Part shown: piece by piece, positions 46,592 to 55,522 of the stretch | How the letters are laid out: every line of letters starts with the position of its first letter | Position numbering within the stretch: position 1 is the stretch's first letter | From: Streptomyces griseoluteus | GTDB taxonomy: Bacteria; Actinomycetota; Actinomycetes; Streptomycetales; Streptomycetaceae | Direction of reading: 5' to 3' | Assembly: GCF_004784465.1 (NCBI RefSeq) | Contig: NZ_SRRU01000001.1 | Coordinates: forward strand, 930,001-994,000 | Length of the DNA stretch: 64,000 nucleotides | Made by a program: the position numbers and the translations under genes | The notes under the pieces: model-generated | What the model saw: the letters and a program-made list of their open reading frames with translations, nothing else | Told to the model about the DNA's origin: nothing | Database searches by the model: none

Positions 46592-47680
46592 ATGACGACG
46601 CCCACGATCGAGCTCAAGCCCTCCGCCCAACCGCTCGCCGCCGCGGAGCGCGAGGCGATCCTCACCAGCCCCGGCTTCGGCCGCCGCTTCACCGACCACA
46701 TGGTGACGATCAAGTGGACCGAGGGCCGCGGCTGGCACGACGGCCAGCTCGTCCCGTACGCGCCGATCCCGCTCGACCCGGCCACCAACGTCCTGCACTA
46801 CGCCCAGGAGATCTTCGAGGGCCTGAAGGCGTACCGCCAGCCCGACGGCACGGTCGCAACCTTCCGGCCCGAGCAGAACGCCCTGCGCTTCCAGCGCTCC
46901 GCGCACCGCCTGGGCATGCCCGAGCTGCCCGTGGAGACCTTCATCGAGGCGTGCGACGCGCTGATCGCCCAGGACGTCGACTGGGTCCCGGCGCACGGCG
47001 GCGAGGACTCCCTCTACCTGCGCCCCTTCATGATCGGCACCGAGGTCGGCCTGGGTGTGAAGCCGTCCAACGAGTACCTCTTCCTCGTCATCGCCTCCCC
47101 GGCCGGCGCCTACTTCCAGGGCGGCGTGAAGCCGGTGTCGATCTGGGTCTCCGAGGACCGCGTCCGCGCCGTCCCCGGCGGCATGGGCGACGCCAAGACC
47201 GGCGGCAACTACGCGGCCTCCCTGCTCGCCCAGGCCGAGGCCGCCGCCAAGGGCTGCGACCAGGTCTGCTACCTCGACGCCGTCGAGCACCGATGGGTCG
47301 AGGAGCTGGGCGGCATGAACCTGTTCTTCGTCTACGGCGACAGGATCGTCACTCCGACCCTGACCGGCTCCATCCTGGAGGGCGTCACCCGTGACTCCCT
47401 GCTGGCCGTCGCCCGCGATCTCGGCTACCAGGCCGAGGAGGGGCGGATCTCGGTCGACCAGTGGCAGCGGGACACCGAGAACGGCACCCTCACCGAGGTC
47501 TTCGCCTGCGGTACCGCCGCCGTGATCACCCCGGTCGGCACCGTCAAGCGGGCCGGAGCCGAGTGGAAGCAGAGCGGCGGCGAGCCCGGCGAGGTCACCC
47601 TCCGCCTCCGCCAGGCGCTGCTCGACATCCAGCGCGGCACGACCGAGGACCAGCACGGCTGGATGCACCGCATCGGCTAA
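46592..47680 (+). CDS. ilvE: Branched-chain amino acid aminotransferase (class IV)
   Basis: 362-aa PLP enzyme carrying out the last step of Leu, Ile and Val synthesis with glutamate. Visible are [90 protein letters not shown], the PLP lysine in [13 protein letters not shown], and [14 protein letters not shown] and [12 protein letters not shown]. The 233-bp upstream gap has a GATAAT hexamer near 46434-46439 and a GAAGG ribosome binding site; I see no leader peptide there. A terminator follows. Confidence 0.96.
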   Translation: MTTPTIELKPSAQPLAAAEREAILTSPGFGRRFTDHMVTIKWTEGRGWHDGQLVPYAPIPLDPATNVLHYAQEIFEGLKAYRQPDGTVATFRPEQNALRFQRSAHRLGMPELPVETFIEACDALIAQDVDWVPAHGGEDSLYLRPFMIGTEVGLGVKPSNEYLFLVIASPAGAYFQGGVKPVSIWVSEDRVRAVPGGMGDAKTGGNYAASLLAQAEAAAKGCDQVCYLDAVEHRWVEELGGMNLFFVYGDRIVTPTLTGSILEGVTRDSLLAVARDLGYQAEEGRISVDQWQRDTENGTLTEVFACGTAAVITPVGTVKRAGAEWKQSGGEPGEVTLRLRQALLDIQRGTTEDQHGWMHRIG

Positions 47681-47691
47681 CCGAACCGGTG

Positions 47692-47722
47692 GGGACCGTC
47701 CTGGAGGCTCCGGGGCGGTCCC
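47692..47722 (+). terminator. Terminator after ilvE
   Basis: GGGACCG (47692-47698) pairs with CGGTCCC (47716-47722), followed by TTTT. Inner GGAG/CTCC pairs extend the hairpin. Confidence 0.8.
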
Positions 47723-47793
47723 TTTTCGGACAGTGTGGCCCGCATCGTGAGACAGCCCGTGGGACGGCGGCCGTTATGTGCCAGACTGCCCCC

Positions 47794-47844
47794 GTGCTCT
47801 CGCTCACCATGATTATGGGCAGCAGGCGCGCCGGTCCGCAGTGA
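47794..47844 (+). CDS. cimA leader peptide MLSLTMIMGSRRAGPQ
   Basis: 16-codon frame starting GTG at 47794. A CAGACT hexamer ends 6 nt upstream and there is no ribosome binding site, so the transcript probably starts at the GTG. The peptide holds Leu, Leu, Met, Ile and Met codons early. It is followed at once by a hairpin and then a Rho-independent terminator, the layout of a translation-dependent attenuator. It is not homologous in sequence to the ilvB leader in this window. Confidence 0.72.
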   Translation: MLSLTMIMGSRRAGPQ

Positions 47845-47924
47845 CCACCTCGCACGACCACATGCGGGTGGCACCGTCGTCCTCGACCCGCGCGCAGACC
47901 TCTCGCACCCGCGAGGGGTTTTTT
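47845..47924 (+). promoter_or_regulatory. Attenuator upstream of cimA
   Basis: First hairpin: CCACC-T-CGCA (47845-47854, one bulged T) pairs with TGCGGGTGG (47863-47871), starting on the base after the leader stop codon. Second: CCTCTCGC (47899-47906) pairs with GCGAGGGG (47911-47918, one G-U pair), followed by six T at 47919-47924, a classical intrinsic terminator. A stalled or terminating ribosome on the leader would mask the first hairpin and alter folding of the second. Confidence 0.75.
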
Positions 47925-48034
47925 CGTTTTCCGGCCCAACCGCAGCCGGTGACGGAGCGCGAGGGACCATGGGGGGAACGGTGGAGCCGGTCATTTCCGG
48001 TAAGACCGACATTCACAACAGGAGCCTTCAGACC

Positions 48035-49639
48035 ATGACCGCAACCAGCGAGCTCGACGATTCGTTCCACGTCTTCGACACCACGCTGCGCGACGGCGCG
48101 CAGCGCGAGGGCATCAACCTCACCGTCGCGGACAAGCTGGCCATCGCACGGCACCTGGACGACTTCGGCGTGGGCTTCATCGAGGGCGGCTGGCCCGGCG
48201 CCAACCCGCGCGACACCGAGTTCTTCGCCCGCGCCCGCGAGGAGCTGCGGCTGAAGCACGCGGTGCTCGTCGCCTTCGGCGCCACCCGCCGCCCCGGCGC
48301 CAAAGCCGCCGACGATCCGCAGGTCAGAGCGCTGCTGGAGTCCGGCGCCCCCGTCGTCACACTGGTCGCCAAGGCCCACGACCGGCATGTGGAGCTGGCG
48401 CTGCGCACCACGCTCGACGAGAACCTGGAGATGATCCGGGACACCGTCGCCCACCTGCGCGCCGAGGGCCGCCGGGTCTTCGTCGACTGCGAGCACTTCT
48501 TCGACGGCTACCGCGCCAACCCCGCCTACGCCAAGGCGGTCGTCCGGACCGCCTCCGAGGCCGGGGCCGACGTGGTCGTCCTGTGCGACACCAACGGCGG
48601 CATGCTCCCGGCGCAGATCAGCGCCGTGGTCGGCACCGTCCTCGCCGACACCGGTGCCCGGCTCGGCATCCACACCCAGGACGACACCGGCTGCGCCGTC
48701 GCCAACACCCTCGCCGCCGTGGACGCGGGCGCGACCCACGTCCAGTGCACGGCCAACGGCTACGGCGAGCGCGTCGGGAACGCCAACCTCTTCCCGGTGG
48801 TCGCCGCGCTGGAGCTGAAGTACGGCAAGAAGGTCCTCCCCGACGGGAACCTGCGCGAGACCACCCGGATCTCGCACGCCATCGCCGAGGTCGTCAACCT
48901 CACGCCCTCCACCCACCAGCCCTACGTCGGCGTCTCCGCCTTCGCCCACAAGGCCGGCCTGCACGCCTCCGCGATCAAGGTCGACCCGGACCTCTACCAG
49001 CACATCGATCCCGAGCGGGTCGGCAACACCATGCGGATGCTCGTCTCCGACATGGCCGGACGCGCCTCGATCGAGCTGAAGGGCCGGGAACTCGGCGTCG
49101 ACCTCGGCGGCGACCGCGCGCTGGTCGGCCGGGTCGTCGAGCGGGTCAAGGAACGCGAGCTGAAGGGCTACACGTACGAGGCCGCCGACGCCTCCTTCGA
49201 GCTGCTGCTGCGCGCCGAGGCCCAGGGGGCCCCGCTGAAGTACTTCGAGGTGGAGTCCTGGCGGGCCATCGTGGAGGACCGCCCGGACGGCACCCACGCC
49301 AACGAGGCCACGGTGAAGCTGTGGGCCAAGGGTGAGCGCATCGTCGCCACCGCCGAGGGCAACGGCCCGGTCAACGCCCTCGACCAGGCGCTCAGGGTGG
49401 CGCTGGAGAAGATCTACCCGCAGCTCGCCAAGCTGGAACTGGTGGACTACAAGGTCCGCATCCTGGAGGGCGCCTCCGGCACCCGGTCCACCACCCGCGT
49501 GCTGATCTCCACCAGCGACGGCGCGGGGGAGTGGTCCACGGTCGGCGTCGCGGAGAACGTCATCGCCGCCTCCTGGCAGGCACTGGAGGACGCCTGCACC
49601 TACGGGCTGCTGCGCGCGGGCGTCGAACCGGCCGAGTAG
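48035..49639 (+). CDS. cimA: Citramalate synthase / 2-isopropylmalate synthase-like
   Basis: 534-aa Claisen-type enzyme of the HMGL family. DTTLRDGAQREGINLTVADKLAIARHLDDFGVGFIEGGWPGANPRDTEFF is characteristic of the CimA branch (TIGR00977-like), which condenses pyruvate and acetyl-CoA to citramalate on a threonine-independent route to isoleucine. Metal ligands appear in FDTTLRDG and the HTQDDTGCAVANTL strand, then CTANGYGERVGNANLFPVV. A LeuA-type allosteric domain closes the protein. Older annotations call it leuA. The ATG at 48035 with AGGAG (48020-48024) is preferred. Expression is probably controlled by the leader peptide and attenuator upstream. Confidence 0.9.
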   Translation: MTATSELDDSFHVFDTTLRDGAQREGINLTVADKLAIARHLDDFGVGFIEGGWPGANPRDTEFFARAREELRLKHAVLVAFGATRRPGAKAADDPQVRALLESGAPVVTLVAKAHDRHVELALRTTLDENLEMIRDTVAHLRAEGRRVFVDCEHFFDGYRANPAYAKAVVRTASEAGADVVVLCDTNGGMLPAQISAVVGTVLADTGARLGIHTQDDTGCAVANTLAAVDAGATHVQCTANGYGERVGNANLFPVVAALELKYGKKVLPDGNLRETTRISHAIAEVVNLTPSTHQPYVGVSAFAHKAGLHASAIKVDPDLYQHIDPERVGNTMRMLVSDMAGRASIELKGRELGVDLGGDRALVGRVVERVKERELKGYTYEAADASFELLLRAEAQGAPLKYFEVESWRAIVEDRPDGTHANEATVKLWAKGERIVATAEGNGPVNALDQALRVALEKIYPQLAKLELVDYKVRILEGASGTRSTTRVLISTSDGAGEWSTVGVAENVIAASWQALEDACTYGLLRAGVEPAE

Positions 49640-49655
49640 CGGGCGCCGGCGGCGG

Positions 49656-50264
49656 TCAGGGGGCGCGCCAGACGTTGTCGAACGCGTCCTCCTCGATCCG
49701 CCGCCGCTGCCGTACCGCCTCCAGCTCGGTCAGCGCGTCGCCGAGCGCGGCGAGGACGACCGCCACCCGGTCGTCCTCGGCGTTCGCGGCCGGTTCCTCG
49801 TGCTCGGGCTCCTCGATGCCGAGGGCCGAGGCGAGGCCCACCAGGAGCGGTTCGTGCCGGGCCCACCGGTCGGCCGCGTGCCGCCGGGCGTCGGAGTCGA
49901 TCCGCTCCACCGACCGGTCGGCGCGCCGGAACAACTGCCGCAGACCGGAGCCCGCGGGCCCGGTGTGCTCCAGCTCGTCCCGGTAGGCGGCGGAGAGTCC
50001 GTCCCCGCGCCGCCACAGCCAGTCCTCGGCGCTCTCGTACGGCTCCGCGCGGATCAGCGAGGCGGCCGCCTTGTCCAGCATCGGGTCGCCGGTCAGATGA
50101 CCGGAGAGCGGGACGATCCGGTCGTCCCGCAGGGTGACCACCTGGGCGGCGAGCAGGTCGAACAGCTCCGCAGCGGCCAGTGCCAGCGACAGATCGCCCT
50201 GTTCCACGGGCCGGTCGGCAGGCACGTCCAGCGCGACGAACAGCAGATCCTGCGGTGTGGTCAT
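49656..50264 (-). CDS. GPP34/GOLPH3-like protein
   Basis: 202-aa protein of the GPP34 (Vps74/GOLPH3) family, helical, beginning TTPQDLLFVALDVPADRPVEQGDLSLALAAAELFDLLAAQVVTLRDDRIVPL, with the AEDWLWRRGDGLSAAYRDEL and LRQLFRRADRSVERIDSDARRHAADRWAR segments. In eukaryotes the family binds PI4P; in actinomycetes copies are numerous and of unknown role, often in secondary metabolism or membrane contexts. ATG with GGGGAG upstream; the longer open frame is a shadow of the neighbouring glycosidase. Convergent with cimA, 16-bp gap. Confidence 0.83.
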   Translation of the reverse strand: MTTPQDLLFVALDVPADRPVEQGDLSLALAAAELFDLLAAQVVTLRDDRIVPLSGHLTGDPMLDKAAASLIRAEPYESAEDWLWRRGDGLSAAYRDELEHTGPAGSGLRQLFRRADRSVERIDSDARRHAADRWARHEPLLVGLASALGIEEPEHEEPAANAEDDRVAVVLAALGDALTELEAVRQRRRIEEDAFDNVWRAP

Positions 50265-50335
50265 CTCGGACTCCCCGGTCACGGTCGGTACGGCGCGGGT
50301 ACCACCATCACCCGCGCCGGAAACCCGGGGCTGTC

Positions 50336-52204
50336 CTACCTCAGGGTCCACTTCTGGTTGGCCGCCCCGGTGCACGACCATATCTGGGCCCGCGCCCCAT
50401 TGGCCGAGGAGTTGTCCGTGACGTCCAGGCACTTGTCCGCCGCGGTGTTCACCACGTCCCCCGTGGCCGCGTTGTACGACCAGCGCTGGGCGCCGGTGCC
50501 GTTGCAGTCGTAGAGCTGGACCTTGGCGCCGTTCGCGGTCGACGCGGAGACCACGTCCAGGCACTTGCCGAGCGCCCGCACCGAGCCGTCCGGGGCGACC
50601 GTCCACTGCTGGGCCGTGCTGCCGTTGCAGTCGTAGAGCTGCACCGCCGTGCCGTTGGCGCCGGACCCGCCCGCCACGTCCAGGCACTTGCCCGCGAGCC
50701 CCACGAAGGCGCCGGTGCGGGAGCTGTCGCCGGACTGGCCGCCGGCCCAGGTGAAGGTGGCGGAGGTGCGGGCGGGCAGCGTGTAAGTGGCGTGCTGCGC
50801 ACCCCAGTTGATGGTCACCTGCTTGGCTGAGGTGGCGCCGTTGTACGCGATCAGCGCCTTGCTGCCGTCCGGGTTGCGCCACGCGACGTTGGGCACGGCC
50901 AAGGACGCGGTGGAGGCGATGCGCTGGGCGCCGGGGCGGACGAACTTGGTGAGGTGGCCCATGTCGTAGTACTCGACGGTGTAGTCCACGCTCCCGCTGC
51001 GGCCGTCGCCGTTGTGCACGGTGATCAGGCCGGTGCAGGTGCCGCAGCCGCCGTTGTGCGGGCCCATGTTCTGGTCCACCGCGAGGGACCACTTGGTCAC
51101 CGACTTCGCCCAGTTGCGGGTGTAGTTGATGATGTCGGAGAGGTCCTCGCGCTGCTGGTCGGCGATCCAGGTGCCCCCGGAGTGCTCGGTGGCGAAGGCG
51201 TCCAGCGCAGGGTACTGGTTGTGCACGGCCGTCTGCTTGCCGACGTCGCCGCCGTAGCCGTGCCAGGCGATGCCGCCGAAGTTGGGGTGGCTGCGCACGG
51301 CCGCGTCGTCCACGGTCTGGGCGGCGTAGGAGTCGTAGGTGTCCCAGTTCCAGTCGTGCGCCAGCACCTTGGTGGAGAGCCCGGCCTGCTGGAGCCTGGG
51401 CAGCAGCTCGCTCTTGGTGAAGTAGGCGAGGCCACTGGCGTTCCAGCTCATCGACGGGTAGCCCGAGCAGCAGGTCGGCTCGTTCTGCGCGGTGACGTAG
51501 GAGACGGGCACGCCCTGGTCCCGGTAGCCCTGGAGGTACTTCACGAAGTACGAGGCGTAGGCGCCGTAGTCCTCCGCCTTCAGCCAGCCGCCGTTGAGGG
51601 AGCCGCTGTCCTTCATCCATGCCGGGGCCGTCCACGGGGACGCCATCACCGTGAGGTCCGGGTTCAGTTGACGGGCCTGCCTGGTGAGCGGGATGACGTC
51701 CGCGAGGTCATGGGCGAGGGAGAACTTCGCCAGCGAGGGGTCGGTCTGCCCGGCCGGCACGTCGTCGTAGGTGTAGCCGGAGCGGGCCAGGTCGGAGGCG
51801 CCCATCGGATTGCGCAGGAAGGACAGCCCGATGCCGTCCGTGGGCGAGAACAGCTTGCGCATGGTGGCGTCGCGGGTCGCCTGGGACAGGGCGCCGCTGC
51901 TGTTCATCAGCCAGGCGGCGGTGTCGGTGAAGGAGGCTCCGCCGCCGGTGAAGGTCTGGTAGCGGGTGTTCTCGTCCACCGTGATGTTCTCGCCGCCGCC
52001 TCCGGCGCCGGCCGAGAAGGCGAACGGCGTCTGCGGCTCCAGGCCGCGTACGACATGCCGTCCGGCGGAGTCGTCGGTGGTGGTCAGCCAGGCCGTGACC
52101 GGCTCACCGGCCGCGTGCGCGGCGGGGGTGGCGAGCGTGGTGATCCCGGCCGTCGTCAGCAGCGCGGCCAGCAGCAGCCGGGCCGGACGCAGGGGTCGTC
52201 TCAT
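50336..52204 (-). CDS. Secreted GH30-family glycosidase with C-terminal ricin-type lectin domain
   Basis: 622-aa exported enzyme. Signal peptide (MRRPLRPARLLLAALLTTAGITTLATPAAHA) then a GH30 barrel: FTGGGASFTDTAAWLMNSSG, LSFLRNPMGASDLA, SPWTAPAWMKDSGSLNGGWL, acid/base Glu in TAQNEPTCCSGYPSM, IAWHGYGGD, and nucleophile Glu in FATEHSGGTWIAD. A small beta-sandwich follows, then a CBM13/ricin B trefoil with three QxW-type repeats (GKCLDVAGGS, GKCLDVVSAS, DKCLDVTDNS). GH30 members cleave beta-1,6-glucan, galactan or glucuronoxylan; which one is undetermined. ATG 52204 chosen as it starts the signal peptide. Divergent from a GH3 gene. Confidence 0.9.
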   Translation of the reverse strand: MRRPLRPARLLLAALLTTAGITTLATPAAHAAGEPVTAWLTTTDDSAGRHVVRGLEPQTPFAFSAGAGGGGENITVDENTRYQTFTGGGASFTDTAAWLMNSSGALSQATRDATMRKLFSPTDGIGLSFLRNPMGASDLARSGYTYDDVPAGQTDPSLAKFSLAHDLADVIPLTRQARQLNPDLTVMASPWTAPAWMKDSGSLNGGWLKAEDYGAYASYFVKYLQGYRDQGVPVSYVTAQNEPTCCSGYPSMSWNASGLAYFTKSELLPRLQQAGLSTKVLAHDWNWDTYDSYAAQTVDDAAVRSHPNFGGIAWHGYGGDVGKQTAVHNQYPALDAFATEHSGGTWIADQQREDLSDIINYTRNWAKSVTKWSLAVDQNMGPHNGGCGTCTGLITVHNGDGRSGSVDYTVEYYDMGHLTKFVRPGAQRIASTASLAVPNVAWRNPDGSKALIAYNGATSAKQVTINWGAQHATYTLPARTSATFTWAGGQSGDSSRTGAFVGLAGKCLDVAGGSGANGTAVQLYDCNGSTAQQWTVAPDGSVRALGKCLDVVSASTANGAKVQLYDCNGTGAQRWSYNAATGDVVNTAADKCLDVTDNSSANGARAQIWSCTGAANQKWTLR

Positions 52205-52383
52205 GGGGCGCCGCCCTTCAAGAGGTGGGGGATGGGGCGTGCGAGCCGTGAGTAAATGACGGCTCCGGGGCCGCGTCAAGGGGTCGCGCATTCAGAAGGC
52301 GAACGCACAACGGCGGCGCGGGGGTTTTAGGTTGAGGGACCGTCAGTCACGTGCGAAGGGTTGACGGGGTCCAGGTGACCCCA

Positions 52384-52418
52384 GTTCACTCAAGCCGTGA
52401 GCTAAGTCATGAGTGAAC
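52384..52418. promoter_or_regulatory. 9-bp inverted repeat between the GH30 and GH3 genes
   Basis: GTTCACTCA (52384-52392) and TGAGTGAAC (52410-52418) are perfect complements separated by 17 bp. A TTGACG at 52361-52366 with TTCACT at 52385-52390 (18-bp spacing) would make the left arm overlap a -10 region, as expected for a repressor site. Confidence 0.5.
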
Positions 52419-52438
52419 CAAGAGCCGAGGGAAGGTCC

Positions 52439-55400
52439 ATGCGCAGAACCGCCCTGCTCGTCTCCACCGCTCTGCTGACCGCACTGCTTCCGCTGGCCGG
52501 AGGCATCACCACCGCGTCCGGGGCCGACGGTCCCGACCCGGCCCCCGTGCCGGTCGACCGCTTCGAGGGCGAGGTGCCCTTCGCCGCCCAGCCCGCCGAG
52601 GGCATCTTCACCTGGGGCGGCGACAGCGACGACCCGCCCACCCTGGCGCTGACCGCCCGCGCCGACGCCCCCGAGGGCGCCAAGGTGCTGACCGGCAGCT
52701 ACGACATCAGCGGCTACGGCGGTTTCACCCACGACTACGCCGCCACCGCTCCCGCCCACGACTGGTCCGCCCACCGGGGGGTGCGCCTGTGGTGGGAGGG
52801 ACAGAACAGCGGCAAGAAGATCACGTTCGAGATCAAGGACGGCGGTGCGCACGGCGAGGCGTCCGAGCTGTGGACGACCTCCTTCACCGACGACTTCACC
52901 GGCTGGAAGCGGATCGAGCTGCCGTTCTCCGCGTTCACCTATCGCACGGACTACCAGCCGGTCGGCGGCATCGACCACGTCCTCGGCCTCACCCGGATGT
53001 GGGGCTACGCCGTCACCCTCCCCACCGGCGTCAAGGGCCGCTTCGCCATGGACGGCGTCGAGCTGTACGGCGCCGCCGACCCGGCGCTGCGCGCCTCCGT
53101 CACCACCGACGCGGCCGTCGTCCCGGTCGAGGAGGGCGGCACGGCGAGCGTCCGCGTCACCCTGGGCACCACCGACGCGCAGCCCGTCACCTCCCCGGTG
53201 ACCGTCGCGTACGCCACCGGCGAGGGCACCGCCGGCCCGGGCAAGGACTACACCTCCGTCTCCGGCACCCTCACCTTCCCGGCCGGCACCCCCTCAGGGA
53301 CCTCCCGGACGGTGAAGGTGACCACCCTGAAGGACCGCACCGCCGAGGCCGCCGAGACCATTCCGCTGGGGCTCACCGTGACCGGGGCCAAGGCCCCCGC
53401 GGAGAACCCGAAGATCGTCATCGACGCCCACGGACTCCCGTACCTGGACAGCAGGTTGCCGGTGCGCAAGCGGGTCGCCGACCTGCTCGGGCGGATGTCG
53501 CTCGCGGAGAAGGCCGGGCAGATGACCCAGGCCGAGCGCGGCGCCGTCTCCGACCAGAACGACATCGCCGCCTACGACCTGGGCTCACTGCTCTCCGGCG
53601 GCGGTTCCACGCCCACCCCGAACACCCCGGCCGCGTGGGCGAAGATGATCGACGGCTTCCAGCTGCGCGCCCGGGCCACCCGCTTCCAGATCCCGCTGAT
53701 CTACGGCGTCGACGCGGTCCACGGTCACAACAACCTCACCGGCGCCACCGTCCTGCCGCACAACATCGGCATCGGCGCCACCCGCGACCCCCAACTCGCC
53801 CAGCGCACCGGGGCGGTGACCGCCGCCGAGGTCCGCGCCACCGGCATCCCCTGGGACTTCGCGCCCTGCCTCTGCGTCAGCCGCGACGAACGCTGGGGCC
53901 GCAGTTACGAGTCCTTCGGTGAGGACCCGGCGCTGGTGAAGTCGATGGAGACGGTGATCCAGGGGCTCCAGGGGCGCGCCGACGGCCGCGACCTCGCCCG
54001 CGCCGACAAGGTGCTGGCCACCGCCAAGCACTTCGTCGCCGACGGCGGCACCGCCTACGGCTCCTCCACCACCGGCACCTACACCGTCGACCAGGGCGTC
54101 TCCACCCTCACCCGACAGCAGTTGGAGGCCGTCCACCTCGCGCCGTACCAGGAGGCGGTGGACCGGGGCGTCGGCACCGTGATGCCCTCGTACTCCTCGC
54201 TCGACGTGATCGGCGACGGACGCGGCCCGGTCAAGATGCACGCCCGCGCCGACATGCTCAGCGGCGTGCTCAAGGGCCGTATGGGCTTCGACGGGTTCGT
54301 CATCAGCGACTGGAACGCCGTCGACCAGCTCCCCGGTGACTACGCGACCCAGGTCCGCACCTCGGTCAACGCGGGCGTCGACATGATGATGGTCCCCTAC
54401 ACCTACAAGGAGTTCAGCGCGGCCCTGACCGCCGAGGTGAAGGCGGGCCGGGTCAGCGAGCGGCGGATCGACGACGCGGTATCCCGCATCCTCACCCAGA
54501 AGTTCCGCCTCGGCCTCTTCGAGCACCCCTACGCCGACACCTCCGGCGCCGCCGCCATCGGCTCCCCGGCCCACCGGGCCGTCGCCCGCGAGGCCGTCGC
54601 CAAGTCCCAGGTGCTGCTCAAGAACGACGGCGGCCTGCTGCCGCTGCGCAAGAGCCAGAAGGTGTACGTCGCCGGGTCCAACGCCGACGACATCGGCAAC
54701 CAGTCCGGCGGCTGGACCATCACCTGGCAGGGCTCCTCCGGCGACATCACCAAGGGCACCACCATCCTGGCCGGCATCCGTGAGGCGGGCGGGAAGGTCA
54801 CCTACTCCAAGGACGCCTCGGCGCCGACCGCCGGGAACGACGTGGGCGTGGTCGTCGTCGGGGAGACCCCCTATGCGGAAGGCGTCGGGGACGTGGGCAA
54901 CGGCCATGAACTGACCCTGTCCGCCGCCGACCGGGCCGCCGTGGACAAGGTGTGCGGCGCCATGAAGTGCGTGGTGCTCACCGTCTCCGGCCGCCCGCTG
55001 CTGGTCGGGGACCGGCTCGGGAAGATCGACGCACTGGTCGCGTCCTGGCTGCCCGGCACCGAGGGCGGCGGCGTCGCCGACGTGCTCTACGGCAAGCGGC
55101 CCTTCACCGGCCAGCTCCCCGTGACCTGGCCGCGCGGCGAGGCCCAGCTGCCGATCAACGTCGGCGACAGCACGTACGACCCGCAGTACCCCTACGGGTG
55201 GGGCCTGACCACAAAGGCCGCGGCCAGGAGCGGTGCGCTGACCACCCTCGGCAAGGCGGCCGCCACCGCCGAGCGCCGGCACGACGACCGCCGGGGGCGT
55301 GAACTGGTGAACCAGGCCCGGCTGATCGTCCAGCACAAGGTGGGCCAGCGCATCACGGCGGCCGTGTCGAAGCCCTTCGCCGAGGCCGACCACGCGCTGC

Positions 55401-55462
55401 TGACCGGACGGTACGGACAGGCACTGCTCAAGCTGCTCCAGGCGTACCGGGCGGCTCGCTGA
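52439..55462 (+). CDS. Secreted GH3 beta-glucosidase with CBM11-like and Calx-beta-like domains
   Basis: 1007-aa exported glycosidase. Signal peptide (MRRTALLVSTALLTALLPLAGGITTASG), then a CBM11-like module (about residues 35-205), a Calx-beta-like Ig module (VPVEEGGTASVRVTLG ... GPGKDYTSVSGTLTFPAG), GH3 N-terminal barrel with IPLIYGVDAVHGHNNL and nucleophile Asp in GFVISDWNAVDQL, GH3 C-terminal domain (VLLKNDGGLLPL, VAGSNADDIGNQSGGWT), and a helical tail of about 75 residues (LVNQARLIVQHKVGQRI). ATG 52439 with GGGAAGG upstream is preferred over ATG 52409. Together with the divergent GH30 enzyme it suggests extracellular breakdown of a beta-glucan. Confidence 0.9.
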   Translation: MRRTALLVSTALLTALLPLAGGITTASGADGPDPAPVPVDRFEGEVPFAAQPAEGIFTWGGDSDDPPTLALTARADAPEGAKVLTGSYDISGYGGFTHDYAATAPAHDWSAHRGVRLWWEGQNSGKKITFEIKDGGAHGEASELWTTSFTDDFTGWKRIELPFSAFTYRTDYQPVGGIDHVLGLTRMWGYAVTLPTGVKGRFAMDGVELYGAADPALRASVTTDAAVVPVEEGGTASVRVTLGTTDAQPVTSPVTVAYATGEGTAGPGKDYTSVSGTLTFPAGTPSGTSRTVKVTTLKDRTAEAAETIPLGLTVTGAKAPAENPKIVIDAHGLPYLDSRLPVRKRVADLLGRMSLAEKAGQMTQAERGAVSDQNDIAAYDLGSLLSGGGSTPTPNTPAAWAKMIDGFQLRARATRFQIPLIYGVDAVHGHNNLTGATVLPHNIGIGATRDPQLAQRTGAVTAAEVRATGIPWDFAPCLCVSRDERWGRSYESFGEDPALVKSMETVIQGLQGRADGRDLARADKVLATAKHFVADGGTAYGSSTTGTYTVDQGVSTLTRQQLEAVHLAPYQEAVDRGVGTVMPSYSSLDVIGDGRGPVKMHARADMLSGVLKGRMGFDGFVISDWNAVDQLPGDYATQVRTSVNAGVDMMMVPYTYKEFSAALTAEVKAGRVSERRIDDAVSRILTQKFRLGLFEHPYADTSGAAAIGSPAHRAVAREAVAKSQVLLKNDGGLLPLRKSQKVYVAGSNADDIGNQSGGWTITWQGSSGDITKGTTILAGIREAGGKVTYSKDASAPTAGNDVGVVVVGETPYAEGVGDVGNGHELTLSAADRAAVDKVCGAMKCVVLTVSGRPLLVGDRLGKIDALVASWLPGTEGGGVADVLYGKRPFTGQLPVTWPRGEAQLPINVGDSTYDPQYPYGWGLTTKAAARSGALTTLGKAAATAERRHDDRRGRELVNQARLIVQHKVGQRITAAVSKPFAEADHALLTGRYGQALLKLLQAYRAAR

Positions 55463-55509
55463 CCAGCGTCGTAAGTGCGTACACCTGACCGAACGGGGGA
55501 GGCTTCGGG

Positions 55510-55515
55510 TAGCGT
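55510..55515 (+). promoter_or_regulatory. -10-like hexamer TAGCGT, leaderless-type
   Basis: TAGCGT ends 7 nt before the ATG at 55523; no ribosome binding site. Confidence 0.4.
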
Positions 55516-55522
55516 CGGAAGC

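Noticed and set aside
52845..53922. Alternative-frame Arg/Pro-rich frames inside the GH3 gene
   Set aside because: Composition (Arg, Pro, Ser) is that of off-frame translation of a GC-rich gene.
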